DNA from: JADCRZ01 sp031399065
GTDB lineage: Bacteria; Bacteroidota; Bacteroidia; Chitinophagales; Chitinophagaceae
Reading direction: 5' to 3'
NCBI GenBank assembly: GCA_031399065.1
Contig: JANNOM010000005.1
Span: 6,751-70,750, forward strand
DNA: 64,000 nucleotides
A program made the position numbers and the translations under genes. A model generated the notes under the pieces. It saw only the letters and a list, made by a program, of their open reading frames with translations, was not told the origin of the DNA and searched no databases. How positions within the stretch are numbered: position 1 is the stretch's first letter; every line of letters starts with the position of its first letter. Below are positions 45,063 to 54,614 of this stretch, one piece after another.

Positions 45063-45788
45063 TTACATCCTCACACTTCTACCCAAAATGTCATTGATCT
45101 TTTCCCTGAATGTATCGCCTACCGGTATTTCGGTAGTGCCTAAGAAGATACTGTTTTTCCTGATGGCTGTTATCGATTTTTCGGCGACGATATAAGATTT
45201 ATGTACCCGGTGAAACCTGCCTTGAGGCAATAGGTTCTCCGCCATTTTCAGGCTCATGCGCGTCAGGACAGGCTTTTTACCATTATTCCAGTAAATTTTT
45301 ATGTAGTCCTTTAATGCTTCCATCATCATCACTTCGTCGTAGATCATCTTTATATATCCGTACTCTACATTTATATAGATAAATTCATTCTTATCATTAC
45401 TTGTTTCCTTTTTAGCTGCGGCCTGTTTTAGATTGTACAGCGTAAGTGCTTTATTGGAAGCCAGTAGGAACCGATCGAACGATACCGGCTTAACAAGATA
45501 ATCCACTACATCCGTTTCGTAGCTTTGCACGGCGAAGTTTTCGTAGGCGGTAATGAATATCACCATTGGTTTATGTGGAAGTGTCTGAATCAATTCCAGT
45601 CCGTTAAGGGAAGGCATCCGGATATCAGAAAAAATAAGATCGATTTCCTGTTCCTGCAGTAACTGGACGGCCTGCAGAGGGTTAGAGCAGGCAGCCACCA
45701 GGTGAAGATGGGGTATTTTCCTGATATTGTCTTCCAGCAGTTCCAGTGCCAGCAGTTCATCATCTATAGCAATACATCGTAGTTTCAT
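45063..45788 (-). CDS. LytTR-family response regulator
   Basis: A 241-residue protein: an N-terminal receiver domain with phospho-acceptor D55 in FSDIRMP and the acidic pocket AIDDE, conserved K in YLVKPV, then a C-terminal LytTR DNA-binding domain (IKIYWNNGKK, RFHRVHKSYIVAEKSITAIR). Its start overlaps the histidine-kinase stop by 4 nt, so the two are coupled and form a two-component pair. Target genes are unknown; the secreted metalloprotease lies just upstream of the kinase on the same strand. Confidence 0.93.
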   Translation of the reverse strand: MKLRCIAIDDELLALELLEDNIRKIPHLHLVAACSNPLQAVQLLQEQEIDLIFSDIRMPSLNGLELIQTLPHKPMVIFITAYENFAVQSYETDVVDYLVKPVSFDRFLLASNKALTLYNLKQAAAKKETSNDKNEFIYINVEYGYIKMIYDEVMMMEALKDYIKIYWNNGKKPVLTRMSLKMAENLLPQGRFHRVHKSYIVAEKSITAIRKNSIFLGTTEIPVGDTFREKINDILGRSVRM

Positions 45789-46840
45789 CCCTTTAAATTT
45801 ATTTCTAAATTAACCATAAAAAGCATCCCTTTCTCGTCTGCATGAATATCCAGTTGATGACGGCCGGAATACAATAATGCAAGGCGTCGTTTTACATTAA
45901 CAAGACCTATCCCGGATGCCTTATCCTTTTGATAGCTCCCGTTTTTTTCATATTTATTAACGACATTAAAAAAAACGCGGCTTTCTTTAAAACTGAGGTC
46001 CACTTTTATAAATCCATCATTTACCAGGCTGGTTCCATGCTTAAAGGCATTTTCGATAAAAGGTATCAGCAACATGGGAGCGATCTGCAAAGCCTCTTTG
46101 GGGGCTTCCATAAAGGTATTGATACGAATATAATTCCTGTACCGGAGCTTCTGCAGATCGATGTAGTTTTCCAGGTAGAATATCTCTTTATCGAGCGGAA
46201 CTTTGTCTTCGTTCGTATCATAGAGCATGTAACGCAGTAAAGAGGATAACTGTATTAAGGCAGGTTCCAGCGCATCCGACTTTTTACGGGCAAGGGAAAC
46301 CATATTGTTCAATACATTAAAAACAAAATGTGGACTCACCTGCGATTTTAAAAAAAGGAGTTCCGATTTAAGTCCTTCTTTTTCTTTCTCGACAACCCAT
46401 CTTTCTTTTTTTATATTGTCCGTTACATATCTATAGGTAGTACTAATTGCCAGATTAAATATATATGGCAATAAAAGCAAAGGAAGAGGAATCGTTAAAT
46501 AGGAACCCTGGTCAGGAAAATCGGTATTACGGGTGAGATAATGAAACAATGCCTGTGCCAGTAAAATATAAATAAGCAGTATAGCCGACTGCATTGCAAT
46601 ATACTTTATAGTCTTTTTTTTATAAAGAAATTCAGGCACCAGAAAGGCCGCGTTCAGATAGAAATTAAATATGAGGAAGACATTACTGAAAATATTGAGG
46701 TACTGAAAATAAGTACTGAAGTTCCGGATAAGTTCTTGGTCGATCGAGGGAGGCTGCATGTATAAAAGAAATGCAAGCCAGCTCACCCAGCCAATAATAT
46801 GTATAAGTACAACTTTATAGGAAGAAAACAGATACTTCAT
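45785..46840 (-). CDS. LytS/YehU-type membrane sensor histidine kinase
   Basis: A 351-residue protein. About four transmembrane segments in residues 8-140 are followed by a His_kinase domain with H171 in SQVSPHFVFNVLNN and an ATP-binding region (LLIPFIENAFKHGTS, ASGIGLVNVKRRLALLY). This is the short membrane-integral type that partners LytTR regulators in Bacteroidota. The sensed signal is not evident. The regulator is directly downstream with overlap. Confidence 0.93.
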   Translation of the reverse strand: MKYLFSSYKVVLIHIIGWVSWLAFLLYMQPPSIDQELIRNFSTYFQYLNIFSNVFLIFNFYLNAAFLVPEFLYKKKTIKYIAMQSAILLIYILLAQALFHYLTRNTDFPDQGSYLTIPLPLLLLPYIFNLAISTTYRYVTDNIKKERWVVEKEKEGLKSELLFLKSQVSPHFVFNVLNNMVSLARKKSDALEPALIQLSSLLRYMLYDTNEDKVPLDKEIFYLENYIDLQKLRYRNYIRINTFMEAPKEALQIAPMLLIPFIENAFKHGTSLVNDGFIKVDLSFKESRVFFNVVNKYEKNGSYQKDKASGIGLVNVKRRLALLYSGRHQLDIHADEKGMLFMVNLEINLKG

Positions 46841-46879
46841 GATAGTCGGTAAAGTTTAGTAAATATAAAGGGAGATATA

Positions 46880-49054
46880 CTATCGCTTTAGTATTTTCCT
46901 GACAATTTTATTATTCGTAAATAATGCATACACCATGTATATTCCGGAAGCATTACGGCTTAAATCAAAAGAATAATAGGTGGCTGGTACTATAATCTTC
47001 TGCTCCGCTATTTTCTGACCCAGCATATTAAAGATCATTATTGATTTTAAGCCGGCTGGATTGGGATAAAACTGCACAGATATCAGTCCTGTAGTGGGAT
47101 TGGGTGTAACCATAAAACCCTGTTCTTTCAGATAGGGATTTATGGTGATTGTAGTCAGATTGATATCATCCAGGTATATATTATTTTCGTTATTACCGGT
47201 GTTACGGAAAGCAAGCAGGAAATCACCTGTATTTATATAAGAAGTAAGATCGACAGAATCTTTTCGCCACTCAGCGGCGGCGGGCACAAAGTAGCTGGTA
47301 GTAGCGGCAGGGCGTGTAACGAGGGTGCTTCCCCATTTTTTATACAAACTTTTATAAGTATAACCACAATCCCTGCTTAATAACACCTCCAGTGTGTCCC
47401 AGGTATTGTTACGGCTGGAAGTGGGTGTGTATGAGGCAGCAGCTACCTGGAAACGGAGATAGGCTGAGTCTGCATTAGCCAGTCGAATCAAAGGCATCCG
47501 GAGATCGTCTTTCGCACTTGCCGTAGTGTTATTATAATTATCGATCATCACCGAGGCGTTACCAGTTTTGCCGACTCCTGTTACCCGCTGCCAGGTGTTT
47601 TTGTCGTCAGGATTTACGCCATCCCAGCCACGGGGAGGAAATGACGTGTTTTCGAAGCCTTCGGAAATGGTGTTTACCGGCGGATAATACTGGAAAGAAA
47701 TATGGAGGGTATCATCTTCCGGCTCTTCATCCGGTTGATTATTCGGATTACTGGTATAGATAATCAATGAATGCTGCCCTGCTGATACATTCTCAAATGA
47801 ATCCAGCTTTACCTGTATAGCTGAAAGATAAGACAGGTTACCCGACCACTGGTAGGATACAACTCTGCCATCGTCGAGCATACTGCTTATCTGAAGCGTT
47901 GTTAACGGTAGATTACCATTATTTTTAATAGTCACCACCGGCGAGAAGCCATTTGTGCATATTCTCTTTTCCGGCTTATCGACAGATGCAATAACCGAAT
48001 TATATTCTGTGATTCTCACAGGTTCGCAACCGGTGGAATTCAGGAGGGCGGGTCGGTAGGCCATCAGGGCTGCTTCCATACGCGTAACCTGGTTATAGGT
48101 GAACATCAGCAGGCAATTGTCATAGCTATAATCCATATAATTCTGATACATAATACCGTTACCGGTATTGGAGCAATTATCCGTTCTTATCCCGGAGTAG
48201 CATCCGGAGCTGGAATTGGCCTGGTTGGGGGTGTCGTCTACGTAGTCAGTTCCCGAACAGCTTCCGTTATCATCTCCCCAAATATGGTATAAATTAAAAA
48301 AATGTCCTGTCTCGTGCGTGAGTGTTTTTCCCGTATTGTAGTTGGCGGAAGACCCGCCCGGCAGACTGCGGGAGTCTATTACTATACCCTGTTCTTCCGG
48401 CGTGCCATCGTCAGGGAAAGTGGCGTATCCCAATATGCTATTGGACAAAGTACATATCCAGATATTCAGGTAGCTATCGGTGTTCCAGCTGTCAAGTCCA
48501 CCCCTGTTACTATATTTCACTGCATCGTCCGTATAACTGAACGAAGTTCTTGACGCAGTTTTTCTCTCAATACCGCTGGTGGTATTACCTTCCGGGTTTC
48601 GCTGTGCCAGGCAGAACTGAATACCCGATTTACCGAAAAGAGATTTAAAATGGGCAGGTATTTTAACCGAATCTCCGTTCTTACCGGCAAAACTCTTATT
48701 GAGTGTATCGAGTTGTGCCCTTATCTGTGCGTCGGTAACCAGATTGGGATCAGTTAATACTATATGAAATACGACGGGAATGATGTAAACAGGTTCCCGG
48801 TTACCTGGAATCAAGTTTCCCGCTTTGCGATCCCGCAAATTATAATAACCTTCACTAACGGCTTTATTAAACTCCCTTAGTTGCGACTGGAAACGCGTTC
48901 TTACATCTGCATTCCCGGAAAGCTTATTTTCCAGTCTGTCAATAGTCGCGCACTGTTCCGGGATGCTCCGGCTCTTTTTTTCCTGCGCTATACAAATATG
49001 TATTTCACCTAAAAGACTAATTAAGACAACTGCTGCCACGCTGTATTTATACAT
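46880..49054 (-). CDS. Secreted M43 (pappalysin-type) metalloprotease with T9SS sorting domain
   Basis: A 724-residue protein. A signal peptide (AAVVLISLLGEIHICIAQE) and propeptide lead to the zinc site HETGHFFNLYH near residue 245 (HExxHxxxxxH) plus the downstream Met-turn region (YQNYMDYSYDNC), as in M43 proteases. A CARDB-like segment and a choice-of-anchor/MAM-like beta domain follow (FPPRGWDGVN). The last ~75 residues are a type IX secretion sorting domain (VTPNPTTGLISVQF, then KSIMIFNMLGQ). It should be exported through T9SS and attached or released outside. It sits 39 bp before the kinase gene and could be regulated with it. Confidence 0.9.
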   Translation of the reverse strand: MYKYSVAAVVLISLLGEIHICIAQEKKSRSIPEQCATIDRLENKLSGNADVRTRFQSQLREFNKAVSEGYYNLRDRKAGNLIPGNREPVYIIPVVFHIVLTDPNLVTDAQIRAQLDTLNKSFAGKNGDSVKIPAHFKSLFGKSGIQFCLAQRNPEGNTTSGIERKTASRTSFSYTDDAVKYSNRGGLDSWNTDSYLNIWICTLSNSILGYATFPDDGTPEEQGIVIDSRSLPGGSSANYNTGKTLTHETGHFFNLYHIWGDDNGSCSGTDYVDDTPNQANSSSGCYSGIRTDNCSNTGNGIMYQNYMDYSYDNCLLMFTYNQVTRMEAALMAYRPALLNSTGCEPVRITEYNSVIASVDKPEKRICTNGFSPVVTIKNNGNLPLTTLQISSMLDDGRVVSYQWSGNLSYLSAIQVKLDSFENVSAGQHSLIIYTSNPNNQPDEEPEDDTLHISFQYYPPVNTISEGFENTSFPPRGWDGVNPDDKNTWQRVTGVGKTGNASVMIDNYNNTTASAKDDLRMPLIRLANADSAYLRFQVAAASYTPTSSRNNTWDTLEVLLSRDCGYTYKSLYKKWGSTLVTRPAATTSYFVPAAAEWRKDSVDLTSYINTGDFLLAFRNTGNNENNIYLDDINLTTITINPYLKEQGFMVTPNPTTGLISVQFYPNPAGLKSIMIFNMLGQKIAEQKIIVPATYYSFDLSRNASGIYMVYALFTNNKIVRKILKR

Positions 49055-49341
49055 AACAGATGTTTAGGTTAATCAAATCAATGCAATAATTCAATAAACA
49101 CAAAAAGCAAGAGAGATATGACCCTGTTTTGCAGATGAACAGGGTTGTTTTACCAATTATTTCAGGAACCAACCTTTACCATCATTGCATGTAAGATTAT
49201 ATGATAACTGTAAAATTTCGTCTCGGAATCAGGCCGTTTAATCGCGTGAAAGGAAGGGATGAAGGCATTGCAGTAAAAGGATATGATCATAAAAATTAAT
49301 TTCAGCCCTGCATCTTTTTTACCAGGAAATTCAACACACGC

Positions 49342-49932
49342 ATGAAATATTTAGTTCCCCTTTTTATCTGGGTATCATTTTCGGCCAGGGCGCAGCAGCA
49401 GAAATGGCATTACGGACCTACTGCCGGTATCAATCTTTACCAGATTGCCGGGAAAGGCATCAGACCTTCATTAAACACAGGCGTACAAATAGGAGGGTTC
49501 GCACAAAGGATGCTGGGTACTGCATGGAGTATACAGGCGGAACTGCTTTATGCCAGGAATAATACGGAAAAAGCCCCCAATTTTCTTACTTATTATAATC
49601 TGAATGGAAGAAGCAATTCATTAAAAAATATCAGCCTTAATTATATTACCGTCCCCATATTAGCCCGGTATGAATTGTCACAAAAAATTTCTTTGCTTGC
49701 AGGACTTCAATATGGTTATCTTTTTTATACCAATGAAAACATGATAAGGAATAATAGGGAGGCCTTCCGGAAACAGGAATGGGGCGCAAATCTGGGTGCT
49801 CAATATAATATCGGCGGTTTTGCGTTTTGCCTGCGTGCCAGTAAGGGAATATCAGACATCAACAATGTCGATCAGCGTTATTCCTGGAGATCTTTCCATA
49901 TTCAGGCAGGCTTTGCCATTGCTGTACATTAA
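49342..49932 (+). CDS. Outer-membrane beta-barrel (PorT/OmpA-like) protein
   Basis: A 196-residue protein with a signal peptide (YLVPLFIWVSFSARAQQ) and a porin-like pattern: GPTAGINLYQ, IQAELLYAR, LNYITVPILARYEL and SLLAGLQYGYLF, the last resembling the outer-membrane beta-barrel domain family that includes PorT. The stop overlaps the convergent phospholipase D-type gene by 4 nt. Specific role unknown. Confidence 0.8.
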   Translation: MKYLVPLFIWVSFSARAQQQKWHYGPTAGINLYQIAGKGIRPSLNTGVQIGGFAQRMLGTAWSIQAELLYARNNTEKAPNFLTYYNLNGRSNSLKNISLNYITVPILARYELSQKISLLAGLQYGYLFYTNENMIRNNREAFRKQEWGANLGAQYNIGGFAFCLRASKGISDINNVDQRYSWRSFHIQAGFAIAVH

Positions 49933-51950
49933 GCCAGGTACTCCTTCCAGTCAAGCTGAACGAGTTCCTCCTCCAAAAAGCCCGTTTCCATACCGGTGGA
50001 AGTTACCATAAAGGTATCCGTCTGTCGGCCTCTTGCTGTTCTTCGTTCCCAGTCGTGTAAAAAAATATCCTGATAATATTGTGCAACGCCGGTATCGTAT
50101 ATGACGAGACTGGCGTCCCGGTTAAACTGCACTCCGGAACCTGACCAGTTATGGCTGCCTATAAGCATTGTTTTTCCGTCTACGATAATACCCTTGGTAT
50201 GGGTATTATTCATGAATCTGATTTTGGACATATTGAACTCGTATGCCTGAAGATCGTTCATCATCTTCATTTTATCGGCGGTGGAGAAAGGCGTACGAAG
50301 GATGATCCGGCAATCTATGCGGTTATCATTTGTTACATCACGCAAGGCATATAGCAGTTCTTCATATTCGGGGGTTACATTAGCGGAGATTTTAATGTAC
50401 TGATTCTGGAAATAGAGTGTTTCGGTGGCCAAACGGATAACGGACAATGCGTGTTCGATATAATTATCAGGGGTAAAAACGGGTTGAATACGCAAGGGTT
50501 TAGTGCGGGTAAAGACAAACTTGCGGGGAGGAAACAGCACCAGGCTGTTTATTTGTGCGTCTTCCAGCTCCGCTTTTTCAGTGTATAAGTCCGGAAGAGA
50601 AACAGACTCAAACAAAGCGGCTTCGGGTTTTTCCCCGCTTTTTTCGAAATCCCAGTCTATGAATGCATGAAATATCTTTGCAAGTTTTTCATTCGTCACC
50701 ACTACGTTCCATTCCCTGTTATAATCTTTCGTCATTTTAGGATCTACTTCAAAATCTTTATCCGGCTGATTCGAACTCTGCCAGTTACCGCTTGAAAGCC
50801 AGAAGCTTTTTTTATCTTTAACAGCTACTTTAACATGATACGCATTGTTGCAAATGCCATCGTTGCCTTTCCAGGCGGGCATATACTCAAAACCATTCCC
50901 TGCTATCCGCTTAAAACTGGTGATGATTTTGGTCTCTTCCACATCATACAGTTTGGTTCCCTTGCCCACATTGGTAGCTTCTTTACTGTCGTACACGAGC
51001 TTAAGACTGATGCCCTGCTTTAAAATACTTTTTAATTTTTCAAAAAGATGAGGAGCGGAAAAGTCGTACATAGCTACCTGCAGTTGTTCATTGGTATCTT
51101 CCAGGAATGGTGCCAGTGTTTTCCAGCCTCCTTCAGGGCTCACATGGCAGATCAATGTCATGGCCGCTGTTACCTCTTCCAGTTGAACGTTCGGCGGCGG
51201 CACATATCCCGTTCTCATTTCGCCGGCTTCCGGTAAATTGGTTTCAGTATCTGTTCCATCTATTACCATCGATTCCAGTAGGGATGGTTCCATTAGTGGT
51301 AACACGGAAGCCAGCTCTTTATTATTTGGTAATTCTTTATACTTGATATAATCTTCCGGTGACGCTTCCACTACTTCCACATCGTAATTCTGAAACTTTT
51401 CCGGAAGTAACTGGCCCCTGTTTAAAGAGGCATAGTTTATCTTTTTATCCACGATAGCTAATATGGCAGGAATTTTCGTGATCTCTCCGTTAATATATTT
51501 ATAACCGGGCCTGGCCGTCAGCAGGCCGTCCACAGAGGCGATATAAGCAGATGCAAATGCCCTGACAGCCTCTATCAACGGAGCCCATTGTTCCTTATTT
51601 AAACCGCGGAAACGATTTTGCGTGACAGGAGTAACTGTACGATACGGTATGGCATTGGTAATGGTATCTTCTACCTGTATCCCCTGAATTTTTATTCGTT
51701 GATCGAGCAATTGCCCTGTGGATACCGTCTCTTCCATTTCCACTTTAAATATGCCGCCTCCAAGCGTTTCAAAATAAAGCGCTTCATTTTGCCGGAATAG
51801 TCGGCCTTCGAATACAGCCGTTTCAAAATTTATAATAAGATCTGTATCATTCGTCGGAGGGTCTTGCGAAATGCCTGTACCATCTGAACCTTCTGCATAA
51901 AAATCTTTAAATATATCGGTAAGTGATCCGTTATTTTTATTGATGCTCAT
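49929..51950 (-). CDS. Phospholipase D-family protein (two HKD-type sites)
   Basis: A 673-residue protein without signal peptide. The C-terminal ~400 residues form two PLD half-sites: a first HVKVAVKD near residue 371 followed by SSGNW, and a second HTKGIIVDG near residue 584 followed by GSHNWSGSG. The first has the H-x-K core, so both can support a catalytic dimer. The N-terminal ~230 residues contain a beta-barrel-like segment and a second unrecognised domain. Substrate may be phospholipid or nucleic acid. It starts 3 nt after a trypsin-like protease gene, making a strict two-gene unit. Confidence 0.85.
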   Translation of the reverse strand: MSINKNNGSLTDIFKDFYAEGSDGTGISQDPPTNDTDLIINFETAVFEGRLFRQNEALYFETLGGGIFKVEMEETVSTGQLLDQRIKIQGIQVEDTITNAIPYRTVTPVTQNRFRGLNKEQWAPLIEAVRAFASAYIASVDGLLTARPGYKYINGEITKIPAILAIVDKKINYASLNRGQLLPEKFQNYDVEVVEASPEDYIKYKELPNNKELASVLPLMEPSLLESMVIDGTDTETNLPEAGEMRTGYVPPPNVQLEEVTAAMTLICHVSPEGGWKTLAPFLEDTNEQLQVAMYDFSAPHLFEKLKSILKQGISLKLVYDSKEATNVGKGTKLYDVEETKIITSFKRIAGNGFEYMPAWKGNDGICNNAYHVKVAVKDKKSFWLSSGNWQSSNQPDKDFEVDPKMTKDYNREWNVVVTNEKLAKIFHAFIDWDFEKSGEKPEAALFESVSLPDLYTEKAELEDAQINSLVLFPPRKFVFTRTKPLRIQPVFTPDNYIEHALSVIRLATETLYFQNQYIKISANVTPEYEELLYALRDVTNDNRIDCRIILRTPFSTADKMKMMNDLQAYEFNMSKIRFMNNTHTKGIIVDGKTMLIGSHNWSGSGVQFNRDASLVIYDTGVAQYYQDIFLHDWERRTARGRQTDTFMVTSTGMETGFLEEELVQLDWKEYLA

Positions 51951-51953
51951 AGG

Positions 51954-52892
51954 TTAAATATTTTTCCAGGTTTTAAAATTGTTGAACACTTCTTCGGTAA
52001 TGCGGGTACCGAAATTAGAAGTAGAATTGCCGGTGGTATGAATACCGATCGCTACGCGGTCGCCTTCTCCCAGGTTCATCCAGATAGCTGCACCGCTCTG
52101 TCCGCCATAGGTATCGATCTCATAGTAGATTCTCCGCGAAGAGGCGCGGATAATATTACGCGCATGGTAGTATTGCCTTGTAGCACGGTCTCTGTCTATC
52201 GGATAACCGCTGATATTGGCGATATTGCTTTTTAAATATTCGTCCGGGGCTGCGGCCACCGAGAACCATCCAATACTTTCGCTGATAGGCTGGTCTAGGA
52301 TTATAACCCCGTAATCATAGTCAGAATTCCGGTCATTCACCCAGCCATTGCTGGACTCGAACCTGGTAGCAAACGCGGAGTTAAAAGGACGTTCCAGGCC
52401 ATTTAGTGCAGGTATCACTTCTATCTGAAGTGGCCATCCTCCTTCATCATGCATAAACAGGCAGTGCCCTGCCGTAGCCAGTACCGTGGCACTAATAAAC
52501 CACGCCGTACCTACGAATGTCTTCCCGTTTTTTGCCTGTATCCTTAACGCAGCTATCTTTTTCCAGGGACTTTCCAGCACGTTGGTAACCAGTTCCCTGT
52601 CATCGTCGGCAATTACAACCTCCAATAGTTTCGAATTGCCGAAAGAGCCAAATGCTGCATCATCCGGCATACCGGAAGCGGGAAAGGGGATGATCTTTCT
52701 GAGAGCTGGTTCCGGCCTTTCTGCTGTATTCGATACGCGTGTACCTGGCTCCGTAAAAGTAACCAGTTTGGGCATTTCGGCTTCCAGCAATTCCGTTTCA
52801 TTGAGATTGCGCGAGGGTGTTTTTTTATCTCCATCTCCTTTGTTGGAAACCGGTTTATGAAGGTCATTGTTTGTAAGAACAGGCAAAGGCAT
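51954..52892 (-). CDS. Trypsin-like (S1B/V8-type) serine protease
   Basis: A 312-residue protein with the full triad: H143 in LATAGHC, D193 in SDYDYGVIILD, and S266 in YGGQSGAAIW, followed by the substrate-pocket strand VAIGIHTTG. The fold resembles glutamyl endopeptidases of the V8 type. There is no signal peptide; the ~110-residue N-terminus is polar and could be a propeptide or regulatory extension. The phospholipase D-type gene follows 3 nt downstream, so the protease may act on or activate that protein. The partnership is inferred from gene spacing only. Confidence 0.85.
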   Translation of the reverse strand: MPLPVLTNNDLHKPVSNKGDGDKKTPSRNLNETELLEAEMPKLVTFTEPGTRVSNTAERPEPALRKIIPFPASGMPDDAAFGSFGNSKLLEVVIADDDRELVTNVLESPWKKIAALRIQAKNGKTFVGTAWFISATVLATAGHCLFMHDEGGWPLQIEVIPALNGLERPFNSAFATRFESSNGWVNDRNSDYDYGVIILDQPISESIGWFSVAAAPDEYLKSNIANISGYPIDRDRATRQYYHARNIIRASSRRIYYEIDTYGGQSGAAIWMNLGEGDRVAIGIHTTGNSTSNFGTRITEEVFNNFKTWKNI

Positions 52893-53060
52893 AACTAAGA
52901 AGTTTAGAAATTTAATTTGAATACTATGTTTGAAGAAATTGGATAAAGGTTATCTGACAGGGTAGGAGAAACTAATTACGAAGCACGTGATAAATGTAAA
53001 GAAAGTTTTTTAAATTAATTTCATTACCATTATTAATTAATGATGTTCTTTTTGGAACGA

Positions 53061-54044
53061 CTAAAGGGAAAATGTGAATTGTTTTTTATAGTCAGCCGGG
53101 GTAAGACCTGTATACTTTTTGAAAACATTTCTGAAATAGCTTTGGTCTTCATACCCTGTTTCGTAGCAGATTTCCTTCACGGCAATTTTATCTTTTTCAA
53201 GCAGGCTCTTTGCGAGTTCAACTTTTACCCGCTGAATATACTCTGAAGGGGTATTACCGGTAGCATTTTTAAACCTTCTTATAAAAGTCCGTTCTGCCAT
53301 GGCTGCTTTGCCCGCCAGCTTCGAGACAACCAGTTTTTGAGATCCGTTTTCTTCTATAAATGCCTGAGAGTTCAGTATTTCATCATCTCCATGCGATTTT
53401 TGCGCACTGAAGATTGCATAAGTTAGTTGGGAATGTTTTCCTTTATCCACCAGGAACATCTTTGCGGCCAGGTTGCCTATCTGTTTGCCATAGTATTTTT
53501 CGATCAGGTAGATGCAAAGGTTCTGAAAGGAAAGGGTAGCACCCCCGGTAATTGTTTTACCATTGTCCACAATTATTTTTTCATCAATCAGCTTTACCAG
53601 GGGAAACATAGACCTGAAATCGGCCGCGGCAAACCAGGAAGTGGTGGCTTCTTTGCCATCGAGCCGGCCGGTTGCCGCAACAAAAAATGCTCCGTTGCAG
53701 GTACTGCACAATATGGTGCCTTTCCCTGCCTGTTGCTGCATCCAGGTAATGAAATGCTTATGCTCTTCAAGGAGAGAGGGCAGGTGCCCCACAATGGCAG
53801 GAACGATTATGATATCCGCTTTGTCGCAGTCTTTCAACAAAGTGTGGCAGGCAATGGCAAACCCATTGTTCTGTACTGTCCTGCTTTTGCCAAGCGATAC
53901 CAATTCAACCTCAAACCAGTTCTGCTTTTTTCCCGGCAATAGCGCATAGAAGTTTCTTGTAAGCATCAGCATATCCATCATACCTATTACAGAAGCCGAA
54001 ACACAGTCTTTAAATACGGGAATAATTACTTTCATACAATTCAA
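53061..54044 (-). CDS. GlxA-type transcriptional regulator (DJ-1/PfpI + AraC HTH)
   Basis: A 327-residue protein. The N-terminal ~190 residues are a DJ-1/PfpI (GATase1-like) domain with a CSTCNGAFFVA nucleophile-elbow region; the C-terminal ~110 residues are an AraC double helix-turn-helix (FIRRFKNATGNTPSEYIQRV, VKEICYETGYEDQSYFRNVF, KKYTGLTPADYKKQF). This is the GlxA/FtrA arrangement, regulators whose ligands are mostly unknown. Monogenic; no adjacent target is obvious. Confidence 0.9.
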   Translation of the reverse strand: MNCMKVIIPVFKDCVSASVIGMMDMLMLTRNFYALLPGKKQNWFEVELVSLGKSRTVQNNGFAIACHTLLKDCDKADIIIVPAIVGHLPSLLEEHKHFITWMQQQAGKGTILCSTCNGAFFVAATGRLDGKEATTSWFAAADFRSMFPLVKLIDEKIIVDNGKTITGGATLSFQNLCIYLIEKYYGKQIGNLAAKMFLVDKGKHSQLTYAIFSAQKSHGDDEILNSQAFIEENGSQKLVVSKLAGKAAMAERTFIRRFKNATGNTPSEYIQRVKVELAKSLLEKDKIAVKEICYETGYEDQSYFRNVFKKYTGLTPADYKKQFTFSL

Positions 54045-54386
54045 TTACATGGCAAATTTAACATTTAAATTGGCAATTATGCCAATTGTCAGTATAAATG
54101 ATATTTATTAAAATGCAGGTAGAAGTCTTTGATTGTGTAAAGCAGCATCCGCTTTTGAGGGAAGACGGGTATTATACGCCTAATGAATACCTAAAATAAG
54201 CCATAACTATGGGATAACAAGCCGATCGAATGGGGGAATTACGGGTATCTCAGCCTGACCAAAGCCGGAACTCAGGGAGAACGATGGGTCACCCAGCGAT
54301 AAAAATATGATTTACAAGGGGAAAACGCATTTGTATACCTATTTGCCTGTTCCCGCGATCTAACAGGCGGGTATGTTTTAACGGGG
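54045..54386. other. Stretch without a supported gene
   Basis: 342 bp between the GlxA-type gene and a small minus-strand gene. No convincing coding frame, tRNA or repeat is seen. Confidence 0.35.
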
Positions 54387-54584
54387 TTATTTTTTTTCCA
54401 GATCTTCCCTGGTAAAGAACCCTTCGCTTTCAAATTCGGCGGGATCATCGTCTTGCAACATATCTTGCGTGGGATGGTTGATTTCCCTGATAGTGTAGTG
54501 AATGCCAAGTCTGACCAGTGTATTTAGAAGTTCCTGCCGGGAAGCGGGCTCCGCAATGTATTCAAAGTCTATAATGATTTCCAT
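54387..54584 (-). CDS. Small acidic protein at the end of the polysaccharide cluster
   Basis: 65 codons from ATG: an N-terminal beta-helix start (MEIIIDFEYIAEPASRQELL) and a strongly acidic tail (MLQDDDPAEFESEGFF). It is 30 bp downstream of the WecA-like gene on the same strand and has normal codon use, so it is probably real. No family recognised. Confidence 0.5.
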   Translation of the reverse strand: MEIIIDFEYIAEPASRQELLNTLVRLGIHYTIREINHPTQDMLQDDDPAEFESEGFFTREDLEKK

Positions 54585-54614
54585 AGCTGTTCGTTAATTA
54601 CATTTGTTCCTGCT

